Shown here piece after piece: positions 1-7,052 of a stretch of 32,373 nucleotides of DNA. A model generated the notes under the pieces. The model was not told where the DNA came from and made no database searches. It saw only the letters and a program-made list of their open reading frames with translations. The DNA is from Bacteroides sp. UBA1317 (lineage in GTDB: Bacteria > Bacteroidota > Bacteroidia > Bacteroidales > Bacteroidaceae): assembly GCA_002307035.1 (NCBI GenBank), contig DBTL01000111.1, positions 1 through 32,373 on the forward strand, read 5' to 3'. Position 1 is the first letter of the stretch. Each line of letters opens with the position of its first letter. The translations under genes and the position numbers were made by a program.

Positions 1-2
1 CT

Positions 3-188
3 AATTGGTTTTTTAGAATCATAGATAAAGACGAAGATATTTATCCCTTTGTACAGGCAATTTTGGGCTATCCTGAATTATGTTTTAATAAAAAATCTTA
101 TGAAAATCTTATTGTGGAAAAAGATGAAGAATCTCAAAGAATTTATTTTAGGTGCAAGATAGAGCAGGAAAAAGAATTAGCAAAATAG
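3..188 (+). CDS. 3' end of an unidentified gene
   Basis: An open frame enters from the left edge and stops at TAG 186-188, giving about 61 C-terminal residues that run from NWFFRIIDKDED to EQEKELAK. It is rich in acidic and aromatic residues, with no signal peptide or membrane segment in the visible part. I do not recognise the family. A terminator-like hairpin follows the stop within a few bases, which supports this frame over the overlapping one at 152-349. Its position upstream of an Rhs tip and an immunity-like gene makes a stranded immunity protein possible, but that is inference from context only. Confidence 0.55.
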   Translation, partial: NWFFRIIDKDEDIYPFVQAILGYPELCFNKKSYENLIVEKDEESQRIYFRCKIEQEKELAK

Positions 189-191
189 AAC

Positions 192-217
192 AGAAGCCTT
201 TGAGGATTGGGGCTTTT
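192..217 (+). terminator. Terminator-like hairpin after the left-edge gene
   Basis: AGAAGCC (192-198) can pair with GGCTTTT (211-217), with one G-U pair, and a T-rich run GTTTGTAATTTT follows. It begins 4 nt after the TAG of the partial gene. Confidence 0.5.
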
Positions 218-251
218 GTTTGTAATTTTAGTGTTCATAATAAACGCATCC

Positions 252-285
252 AGGAGAGCAAAAACGTTTTGTTTGTTGCTCTCCT
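252..285. repeat. Stem-loop, 10-bp arms
   Basis: Perfect inverted repeat AGGAGAGCAA / TTGCTCTCCT with a 14-nt loop rich in A and T. No U-tract follows immediately, so it is either a second, weaker terminator or an RNA structure of unknown role. Confidence 0.5.
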
Positions 286-506
286 TGTATGTGTAGAGTT
301 TTATAGACTATACTTTTTTAAGAAAATATCGGCAAAGTCCACCAGATAATTCAAAGATACTTGAATGGCTTCGGTTAATCACGTGCTCCTTTCAATGGAC
401 AATCATTTTTTTCATTTCAGAACGACTAATCACAGTGTCATGCTTTCACAAATTTACTTGCGTTGTTATACGCATTATTCTATCTATTCTCACTTCCATG
501 AGCCGT

Positions 507-560
507 TTTTACTATAATGATACTTATGCTAGAAACAGTTTATTTTTCAAAGGAACAGCT
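507..560 (+). pseudogene. Possible relic of an Rhs core
   Basis: Translated in the frame of the downstream gene, this stretch gives FYYNDTYARNSLFFKGT. It lines up with LYYNDSYGSNTPRYNGN of the Rhs core encoded at about 1368-1418: identical YYND, conservative S/T and G/A changes, shared N and G. The DNA also matches (tactataaYgatWcttaY). A short ancestral core fragment ahead of an immunity-like gene is what an eroded Rhs tip would leave behind. The match is short, so coincidence is possible. Confidence 0.4.
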
Positions 561-611
561 ATAATTAAGGGGAAAATATATCCTGGATTATCACCACACA
601 TATTAATAAAT

Positions 612-1151
612 ATGAAAATACCGATTTTAATAATGTATTTATTGTTCTTTACGACAAACAATTTAATTTGCCAAAATTGGAATAAGATACCCAAAGATAT
701 CAAGAATATGCAGTTATTAGATCAACCAAATGTAAAAGCATATATAAATTGCTATTATAACCTACGGCATATATCTAATAATTTAAAACGTATTCATGCT
801 AGTAGGCGAGATACTTTATTTTTATTAGACTCTTATGCAGATTGGAGTTCACTTGAGCTCAAATCGATAATCTGGAGTAACAGAAATACGATTTCCTGTA
901 TTTCAAATGATGCAGGAAAAAATTATATAAATGTAGAAAAAAAACTATTCACCAAATATATGATGAAGTTAGTATCTGAATGGAATATAGAAGAAATAAA
1001 AAAAGAGGAAAAGTTAAATGGAGCAAGCTTACCACAATATTGGGTCTTTGCTACAAGAATCATTCTTGATGGTAAGAAATATAAAATTAGCTGCCTCTAT
1101 TTCAAAGATTTTTTTGATTTGCATCGAGATGGTATGGATTTCAACGAATAG
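612..1151 (+). CDS. Small exported protein, unknown function (possible immunity protein)
   Basis: I chose the ATG at 612, not the upstream ATG at 435, because the protein then starts with a typical signal peptide: MKIPILIMYLLFFTTNNLICQ, with likely cleavage near residues 20-22. This gives 179 residues. The mature part is charged and mixed in character, with no motif I recognise. It resembles the gene at 3021-3554 in size (177 residues), export signal and AT-rich composition, and a strong terminator follows it. Exported proteins of this size beside Rhs tips are often immunity proteins, but the sequence itself shows only an exported protein. Function unknown. Confidence 0.6.
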   Translation: MKIPILIMYLLFFTTNNLICQNWNKIPKDIKNMQLLDQPNVKAYINCYYNLRHISNNLKRIHASRRDTLFLLDSYADWSSLELKSIIWSNRNTISCISNDAGKNYINVEKKLFTKYMMKLVSEWNIEEIKKEEKLNGASLPQYWVFATRIILDGKKYKISCLYFKDFFDLHRDGMDFNE

Positions 1152-1185
1152 AGATTTGAACAATTACGGTGTAGTATAAAATCCC

Positions 1186-1232
1186 CCGTTCTGTTCTCCA
1201 ATAAATAGAGAGAACAGAACGGATCTTTCTAT
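1186..1232 (+). terminator. Rho-independent terminator
   Basis: A perfect 13-bp inverted repeat, CCGTTCTGTTCTC (1186-1198) and GAGAACAGAACGG (1210-1222), has an 11-nt loop and is followed by ATCTTTCTAT. It ends the gene at 612-1151 and separates it from the Rhs fragment. Confidence 0.8.
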
Positions 1233-1331
1233 AGCTTTATCACATTTCTACAAAATAGCACATTTAGTCCAACAGTCAACTATGGGCAGGCCGCTCTTGC
1301 AACAACTTATACCTACAATGTACGTTCGTGG

Positions 1332-3017
1332 ATGAAATCTTCGAGTTCTCCACTTTTCAGTCAAACGTTGTACTATAACGATTCTTACGGAAGTAATACT
1401 CCCCGCTACAACGGCAACATCTCTGCGATGAGTTGGACAACAAGCGGTGACAAGACAAGGGGTTACAACTTCGCTTATGATAATCTTTCCCGATTGACGA
1501 CTGCGGGTTATCTGGAAGGAGGAGTTGCTAACACAAGTTATAGCACTTCTTACGCATATGACAAGCATGGTAATATGACGAATCTTATTCGTAACGGCCG
1601 TACGGGAACGAGTACTTTCGGCACGGTTGATAATTTGAACATGAACTATGCGGGTAATCAATTGATCAAAGCGGATGATGCGGGAACAAGCGTGACTTTA
1701 TCCGCATCCATGGATTTTAAGAATAACTTCACGGCTGCGAAAGAATATTTTTACGACTTAAACGGTAATTTAACAAAAGATTTAAATAAAGGAATAACAG
1801 GAATTACGTATAATTTTTTAAATTTGCCGCAGAGTGTTGCGATTAGTAACACTCTGGGACAGGCAACGAATACGTACATGTATGCCGCTGACGGTCGTAA
1901 GCTGCGGACAGTACAACAATGGAGCGGCACGAACAGCAAGCAGACGGACTATGTTGGCAATGTGATCTATGAAAGTGTAAATGGAACTGCAACAACCCTC
2001 AAGCGGATATTGGTTGATGGCGGTTATATAGAAGGTGGTGCTTATTACTTCTACCTGACTGATCATCTGGGCAATAACCGAGTGGTTGCGAATGCAAATG
2101 GAGGAATCGTCCAGACGAATCATTATTATCCGTTCGGGATGTCTTTTGCTGAAGGTGTTACTACAAGTCAACAACCTTACAAGTACAACGCTAAGGAACT
2201 GGATACGGAAAGAGGATTGAATTTGTATGATTATTCGGCTAGGTTGATGGATCCGGTATTGGGAAGATTTAGTACGGTGGATCCTTTGGCGGAGAAGTAT
2301 CCGAGTACCTCTCCCTACTTTTACGCCTTGAATAACCCATTACGTTTTATAGACCCAGACGGGAGAGATGTGTGGGAAATAAATAACAAGGGCGAAATAG
2401 TAAACCGTATAGAAGACAAGACCCAAGACGCTTTTTATATGGTTGCAAAGGATGCAGACGGAAATTATCAACGTACATTTACGGCAGATTCGGACGGAAA
2501 TAGAAACTATAATTCTATTTCGTTTGAATATGGAACAATAGTTCAATCATCCACTGTTAGAGATTATGATAAATATTCTGTATCCGGGAATGAAAATGGT
2601 ACTAAATTATTTGAATTTATGGCTGATAACACAAAAGTAGAATGGGGGCATATTCAATATTATTCAGATAATTCAACCATAACAACGTCTCATGGAGAGT
2701 CCTCATTAACAGGCAATGTGAGAGAACTTATTGATAATTATCAATTTGGAGTTAAAAGCGTAGCTCATAGCCATCCAGGAGGAACACCTTATCCGTCTGG
2801 ACTGGATAAGAGAAACGCAGATATAGGCGTGGCACAATTAGTCGAGAATCGTTATGGATCGGTAAATTCTTACGTATATTTACCTGGTTTAGACAAACAT
2901 GTTCGTGAAACGTATATACCATACAATTCTGGTTCACAATATTTTGATTTTAGAGGTCACCCATTAAATAATATGCTTCCTACACTTATTATCACTGCAC
3001 CTAAAAAAAAAAAGTAG
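1332..3017 (+). CDS. Truncated Rhs core with C-terminal JAMM (JAB-like) toxin tip
   Basis: The frame is open from 1209, and Rhs-like sequence is readable from about 1254 (TTYTYNVRSW at 1302-1331), before the first ATG at 1332. So this is the 3' part of a much larger Rhs gene, without the N-terminal region or most of the core. Residues 1-340 are RHS/YD repeats ending in the hallmark PLRFIDPDGRD (residues about 336-345). The tip, residues 345-561, contains HSHPGGTPYPSGLD. That is the full JAMM pattern H-x-H-x7-S-x2-D, with H479, H481 and D492 as zinc ligands; an upstream Glu is probably in the VEWGHIQ segment. JAB-like domains are a known class of polymorphic toxin tip, where they act as peptidases. 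No credible start codon is seen, so expression is doubtful unless the tip recombines onto an intact Rhs gene. An A11 run sits just before the stop. Confidence 0.85.
   Translation: MKSSSSPLFSQTLYYNDSYGSNTPRYNGNISAMSWTTSGDKTRGYNFAYDNLSRLTTAGYLEGGVANTSYSTSYAYDKHGNMTNLIRNGRTGTSTFGTVDNLNMNYAGNQLIKADDAGTSVTLSASMDFKNNFTAAKEYFYDLNGNLTKDLNKGITGITYNFLNLPQSVAISNTLGQATNTYMYAADGRKLRTVQQWSGTNSKQTDYVGNVIYESVNGTATTLKRILVDGGYIEGGAYYFYLTDHLGNNRVVANANGGIVQTNHYYPFGMSFAEGVTTSQQPYKYNAKELDTERGLNLYDYSARLMDPVLGRFSTVDPLAEKYPSTSPYFYALNNPLRFIDPDGRDVWEINNKGEIVNRIEDKTQDAFYMVAKDADGNYQRTFTADSDGNRNYNSISFEYGTIVQSSTVRDYDKYSVSGNENGTKLFEFMADNTKVEWGHIQYYSDNSTITTSHGESSLTGNVRELIDNYQFGVKSVAHSHPGGTPYPSGLDKRNADIGVAQLVENRYGSVNSYVYLPGLDKHVRETYIPYNSGSQYFDFRGHPLNNMLPTLIITAPKKKK
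3003..3013 (+). repeat. A11 homopolymer at the 3' end of the toxin frame
   Basis: Eleven consecutive A encode the last Lys residues just before TAG 3015-3017. Loss of one A would move translation to a TGA that overlaps the ATG of the next gene (TTATGA). Confidence 0.9.
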
Positions 3018-3020
3018 TTT

Positions 3021-3554
3021 ATGAAAATTAGATATTATATAACAATGCTTGTTCTCGTTTTATTTTCTTGTAATAAGCCAATGAAAGGACAAAAAATAAA
3101 TAAAAAAGAATATGCAATAACTGAATTAGAAGTTTTAGATAAAGATTTTCAGAAGACACTTGAAAATATAATTTTTACTTCAAATTGTTTCAAAAGGCAA
3201 CAATATGACAGATATATAATTAATATATCAAATTCATTACTGTTTAAAGGACAAAATTTATCTGCAGTTCGTTTTTTAACTTATTGTGGGTATGATAATC
3301 GTGATTTAAAAAATATTCTTGGTGGATTTTATGTGAAACATAATGGTGGGAAATATCTTTTTGTTATTGAAAAAGATGTTAATATTGTAATGAGAAATAC
3401 TTATTTTCTAACAAAAAAAAATATTGATATTGTAAAACATATGGGTGCTATAGAAGAAGAAGATGCCGATTTGTATATAGAGAAAGTAAATGGCAATTTA
3501 TCATTAGTGTATTCTTTATGCCCGAATTTGGTAGAACATAAGGAAAGTAAATAA
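3021..3554 (+). CDS. Probable immunity lipoprotein for the JAMM toxin
   Basis: The 177-residue product begins with a lipoprotein signal, MKIRYYITMLVLVLFSC, with lipobox LFSC and the lipidated Cys at residue 17. The rest has no motif I recognise; it is Lys- and Asn-rich and coded by very AT-rich DNA. It starts 3 nt after the toxin stop, the tight spacing usual for toxin-immunity pairs. From position alone I infer that it neutralises the toxin tip, in the periplasm or at the inner face of the outer membrane. An unrelated cargo lipoprotein is the alternative. The gene is seen directly; the function is inferred. Confidence 0.65.
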   Translation: MKIRYYITMLVLVLFSCNKPMKGQKINKKEYAITELEVLDKDFQKTLENIIFTSNCFKRQQYDRYIINISNSLLFKGQNLSAVRFLTYCGYDNRDLKNILGGFYVKHNGGKYLFVIEKDVNIVMRNTYFLTKKNIDIVKHMGAIEEEDADLYIEKVNGNLSLVYSLCPNLVEHKESK

Positions 3555-3761
3555 TATATCATCAAGGAAACAATTCTTTCAATACTGGACTAGCCAAACA
3601 AAACAAAACATCTGATTAAGCAACACTTTCTAAGAAGGATTTCTCATTTGCTTAGTTTGTCGTAACCCTTTCGCATACTACGTCTTTTGATCTCTGCTTT
3701 TTTCATCTTTAATAGCATATAATACCTTATCGGGTACAATTAACTACTCAAACGATGAATT

Positions 3762-3820
3762 TATACCCGTTTGGGTACAAATATGAATTAAATAACTATA
3801 TTTGTACCCAAACGGGTATA
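3762..3820 (+). promoter_or_regulatory. hipB promoter with paired operators inside a 23-bp inverted repeat
   Basis: The arms at 3762-3784 and 3798-3820 are perfect reverse complements of 23 nt with a 13-nt spacer. Each arm contains a 14-bp palindrome, TACCC-N4-GGGTA, at 3764-3777 and 3805-3818; their centres are 41 bp apart, about four helical turns. A -7 box, TATATTTG, lies at 3797-3804 and a TTTG at 3770-3773. The second palindrome therefore falls over the expected transcription start, the right place for autorepression by the antitoxin. E. coli HipB binds comparable TATCC-N8-GGATA sites. A further half-site, CGGGTACAA, lies at 3731-3739. Confidence 0.8.
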
Positions 3821-3822
3821 GT

Positions 3823-4044
3823 ATGGAATACACTACATTATCAGATTATGTAAAGCGGATGCGTAAGGAATATAATCTTACGCAGATGGAGCTCTCCGAA
3901 AAATCAGGCGTGGGCCTTCGATTTGTGCGCGAACTTGAACGTGGTAAGCAGTCGCTGAGATTGGATAAGGTGAATCAAATACTAAATTTATTTGGCTCCG
4001 AAGTTGGTGCTGTGCCTATGGATAAAAGCAAGTTTGACGTATGA
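3823..4044 (+). CDS. hipB: HipB-family antitoxin / transcriptional repressor (orphan)
   Basis: 73 residues with one Cro/C1-type helix-turn-helix filling residues about 8-60. The segment LTQMELSEKSGVGLRFVREL is characteristic of HipB-like antitoxins, as is the LRLDKVNQIL...FG tail. The start is the ATG at 3823: an upstream in-frame TTG at 3802 lies inside the -7 box and operator. HipB normally binds HipA, neutralises the kinase and represses its own promoter. Here the stop overlaps an ATG by ATGA, the usual hipBA junction, but the hipA frame stops after nine codons, so the antitoxin has no partner in the window. It could still repress its own promoter or cross-neutralise a HipA encoded elsewhere. 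Confidence 0.85.
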   Translation: MEYTTLSDYVKRMRKEYNLTQMELSEKSGVGLRFVRELERGKQSLRLDKVNQILNLFGSEVGAVPMDKSKFDV

Positions 4045-4070
4045 AACAGGCTCGGATATCTGTTCATTAA
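4041..4070 (+). pseudogene. Start of hipA, truncated after nine codons
   Basis: The ATG at 4041 overlaps the hipB stop in ATGA and reads MKQARISVH before TAA 4068-4070. That resembles the beginning of Bacteroidota HipA kinases, where a conserved short N-terminal strand precedes the HipA N-domain. Beyond the TAA the same frame reads DNVILIQNT for a few more codons and then runs into the terminator. No other part of HipA (kinase motifs, about 400 residues) is present. Confidence 0.6.
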
Positions 4071-4099
4071 GATAATGTGATTTTGATACAGAATACAAT

Positions 4100-4144
4100 A
4101 ACCCACATACCATTGGCCTTAAAATGATCAACGATATGTGGGTT
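4100..4144. terminator. Hairpin between convergent hipB and the GH43-GH28 gene
   Basis: AACCCACATA (4100-4109) and TATGTGGGTT (4135-4144) form a perfect 10-bp stem. It lies between two convergent units and is flanked by T-rich sequence on the plus strand (GCTTCTC) and the minus strand (TATTGTATTC). A terminator serving both sides is likely. Confidence 0.6.
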
Positions 4145-4157
4145 GCTTCTCAATAGA

Positions 4158-7022
4158 TTAATAGACATCTAGCGTTACACGCTCTTTGTGTTCCTCTGGA
4201 TGCTCAGGCAAACTTTTACCATTTACGGAAGCATCCTTCAAATGAACATTCTCAATGCATTTTAAATAATAAGGATAAGTGGCTTTCCTTACATGGAAGT
4301 TTTCTATCTCGATATCTTTAATAGGCTTTTCTTCATAACCATCCATAAAGATGGCATAATTGTCAGAACACTCGGCTTCTATGTTGCTGATATGAAATTT
4401 CTCGTATTGCGATGCATGTTGGCCGCCTCTGAAACCGAAATAATTTGTTTCAAAACGTAAGATAGCGCCTTTTGCACGTTCCACAGATATATTACTTACC
4501 TGCACATTACGAATGTACCCCCCTCTATCACGGTTTGATTTGAAATAAAGGGCATTCTTCACAGTACCAATTTGAATGTTATCCATATATACGTTTTCTA
4601 CACCGCCAGACATTTCACTTCCGATGCAAAGGCCATTACATTCGGAATGGAAGATGCAGTTTCTGATAACGATGTTTTGGGACGATCTTCCAATATATCT
4701 TCCATCTCTGTCTCGCCCCGATTTAATTGCTACAGCATCGTCTCCGGTCTTAAATGTGCAATCTTCAATCAGAACATTTGAGGTTGACTCTGGGTCACAA
4801 CCATCATTGTTGGGGTAATGGCTATCAATGGTTACTCCGCGTACTATTACATTGTCGCAATATACAGGGTGAATAGTCCAGAATGGTGAGTTCTTAATGG
4901 TAATTCCTTCAATAAGGATTCTGGAACATCCTAGAAACTGTACACAGGAGGGTCTGAGTATCGTTCCTTTTCCAAATATTCTTTTTTGTACCGGAATTAA
5001 TTCTTCCCCCATCTTTCTTAGCCTGTCTCTGTCTTTGGCTTCGTGTAGACTCCAATTGGCAAACTCCAACCCGCCTTGTGCGTCAATTACTCCTTTTCCT
5101 GTAATCGCAATATTATTTGCGTGGTAGGCATAGAGCATCGGCGAATGTCCATATAATTCCGTGCCTTCCCACCGTGTCAGCACTTCAGGCAGAAAGTCAT
5201 CTGCTTTCCCACTGAAAAGTAATAAGGCATCTTCTTGCAAATGCAGATTGACATTGCTCTTTAGGATTAAATTGCCGTTTAATCGGTATACACCTTTTCC
5301 TACCACTACACGCCCACCACCTGATAGAGAGCAAGAATCTATGGCGTGTTGGAGTATCTGACGTGCAGACTTTTGATGATTAACGGAATTGGGACAGGCA
5401 ACATAAATATCCTTTTCAGGGAACGATGTTCGGGCAATATTGGCAATAACTCGATCCATGTCGCTGTTCAAAACACTTTGTGGTCCATCGTGCTTATAAG
5501 TAAACCATGAAAAGGATGCTGCACCCGCTTCTTTTTCTACATTGTAACAATAAAGAGCTATACGAGCACCTTTCCAATAACCGAAACGGATAAAGAACGG
5601 GTCTCCACAAGTATCAAAGGTTAGATTGTCTGTGCTGTATGAAAATTGAAACTGCTGACGAAGCATATCAATCGATACACGCAAATAAACCGTAGTTCCT
5701 GCGATAGGTGCTATCGTTACTTCCGAAGTATCGTTGGATATATAGAGGCTTTTCTGCCCTCCGTTCATTTTAATTCCAAGCAGTTTATTCTCTTTGCCCA
5801 TGCAAGCCAATCCGCAACGCTGTCCCTCTGCTATTGATGAAAGGTCAACAGCAGCGGTTGCTTCACTGACGTATCCCATCACTTTTTGAGTTAGTGTGTT
5901 ATGAGCCAAACGGAAGGATGGAGATTGCAGCGCTTGCAAGGTAAGATTACCCGGAGGAGAGGATAAAGACCAAGCCTTGCTAACCGGATTATGATTAAAT
6001 TGCCATTGTGGCGACAATGCTTGCGAAGAGAAATCATCATCGGTTTGTGGAGCGAATAGTTGTGAACTTTGAATAGGCTTCTTGCACACATAGACAGGTT
6101 CACCCACTCCATTATTATCTAAATCGACTCCAATAATCGGCCAACCGTTTTGCCAATGCATTGGTTGCAAATGAACTACACGACCTAATGAACCGTTGTG
6201 TTGGAAGTGGAAGAAACACCACTGGCCGTCCGGGGTATCAACAATAGCACCTTGGTGGGGACCGTTAATAGAGGTACTTCCTTGTTCCAAGACTATTTTT
6301 TTCTCGTAGGGCCCGTAGATGTTCTTTGAACGAAGAACCGTTTGCCATCCGGTTCCAACACCACCTTCAGGAATAGAAATGTAGTAATAGCCCTCTCTCT
6401 TGAATATCTTAGTTCCCTCGGCTATCGGACCGGAATATACCGTCACTCCATCATCAAGCAAACGGGTACCGTCAGCACTCATTTTGTGAATGATGATAGG
6501 GCCGGCACCGTGTTGACTCCGTCCTAAATAAGCTTGTCCATCGTTATCCCAGAAAGGGCAGGGGTCTTCCCACTTATCAATACCCTTCACTAAGTGCAAG
6601 GGGCTCCATGGTCTGGCCGGATTGATGGCATTGGACATAAATAAGCCCTCTTTTGGTGTACAAAAGAAGACCCAGAACTTATTATCATGATAGCGGATAG
6701 ATGGGGCCCAAGATCCTCCGGCGTACTGCTGGTTATCGTCCCATCCGGAGAATTCAAAGCGATGATAAATTTGAGAGATTAATTTCCAATTTACCATATC
6801 CTCCGATTCTAAAACTTGCATGCCCAGAAAATGAAAGTCTGAGGCTACCATGTAATACTTGTCTCCAACCCTTATAACATCCGGATCGGAATAATCTGCA
6901 TTTAGAATCGGATTAATATAGGTTCCATTGCCCTGGTCGCCCCATTTACCGGGGCTACCTTGGGCTAACAGGATAAGAGCATTGCTTATGAAGCAAATAA
7001 ACAATATCAGCGATTTATGCAT
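4158..7022 (-). CDS. Secreted two-domain glycoside hydrolase, GH43 - GH28
   Basis: 954 residues. A signal peptide covers residues 1 to about 21 (LILLAQ-GS). Residues about 33-315 are a GH43 five-bladed propeller with its three acidic catalytic positions visible: base D46 (DYSDPDV), D152 (WEDPCPFW) and acid E201 (IAEGTKI). Residues about 325-508 form a beta-sandwich like the C-terminal module of GH43 xylosidases and arabinofuranosidases. Residues about 530-945 are a GH28 right-handed beta-helix with NNDGCD (D739), TGDDAVAIKSG (D760/D761) and FKSNR (K827). The usual GHG histidine is replaced by ECNGLCIGSE. GH28 enzymes hydrolyse galacturonide linkages and GH43 mostly alpha-L-arabinose or beta-xylose, so a pectic substrate is likely. 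It is the last gene of the susC-susD unit, 30 nt after susD. Exact linkages and GH43 subfamily cannot be told from here. Confidence 0.9.
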   Translation of the reverse strand: MHKSLILFICFISNALILLAQGSPGKWGDQGNGTYINPILNADYSDPDVIRVGDKYYMVASDFHFLGMQVLESEDMVNWKLISQIYHRFEFSGWDDNQQYAGGSWAPSIRYHDNKFWVFFCTPKEGLFMSNAINPARPWSPLHLVKGIDKWEDPCPFWDNDGQAYLGRSQHGAGPIIIHKMSADGTRLLDDGVTVYSGPIAEGTKIFKREGYYYISIPEGGVGTGWQTVLRSKNIYGPYEKKIVLEQGSTSINGPHQGAIVDTPDGQWCFFHFQHNGSLGRVVHLQPMHWQNGWPIIGVDLDNNGVGEPVYVCKKPIQSSQLFAPQTDDDFSSQALSPQWQFNHNPVSKAWSLSSPPGNLTLQALQSPSFRLAHNTLTQKVMGYVSEATAAVDLSSIAEGQRCGLACMGKENKLLGIKMNGGQKSLYISNDTSEVTIAPIAGTTVYLRVSIDMLRQQFQFSYSTDNLTFDTCGDPFFIRFGYWKGARIALYCYNVEKEAGAASFSWFTYKHDGPQSVLNSDMDRVIANIARTSFPEKDIYVACPNSVNHQKSARQILQHAIDSCSLSGGGRVVVGKGVYRLNGNLILKSNVNLHLQEDALLLFSGKADDFLPEVLTRWEGTELYGHSPMLYAYHANNIAITGKGVIDAQGGLEFANWSLHEAKDRDRLRKMGEELIPVQKRIFGKGTILRPSCVQFLGCSRILIEGITIKNSPFWTIHPVYCDNVIVRGVTIDSHYPNNDGCDPESTSNVLIEDCTFKTGDDAVAIKSGRDRDGRYIGRSSQNIVIRNCIFHSECNGLCIGSEMSGGVENVYMDNIQIGTVKNALYFKSNRDRGGYIRNVQVSNISVERAKGAILRFETNYFGFRGGQHASQYEKFHISNIEAECSDNYAIFMDGYEEKPIKDIEIENFHVRKATYPYYLKCIENVHLKDASVNGKSLPEHPEEHKERVTLDVY

Positions 7023-7052
7023 TAATATAAATTCTAAGTTACAAATAGGACA

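Larger units (their letters stand above)
189..611. other. Gap between left-edge gene and small exported protein
   Basis: No convincing gene lies here; frames at 152-349 and the 5' part of the frame opening at 435 look non-coding. It holds the terminator hairpin at 192-217, a second stem-loop with 10-bp arms (AGGAGAGCAA 252-261 and TTGCTCTCCT 276-285), and near 507-560 a stretch that resembles the Rhs core found at 1370-1420. Confidence 0.5.

Noticed and set aside
152..349. 65-codon frame overlapping the left-edge gene
   Set aside because: It starts inside another open frame, runs through the terminator and stem-loop, and has no start context or family resemblance.
1248..1661. 137-codon minus-strand frame opposite the Rhs core
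   Set aside because: It is antisense to well-recognised RHS repeats, has an unnatural residue composition, and no promoter or start signal.
1..4150. Insertion sequence or integrase that would explain the mosaic left end
   Set aside because: No transposase, integrase, terminal inverted repeat or target-site duplication could be found.
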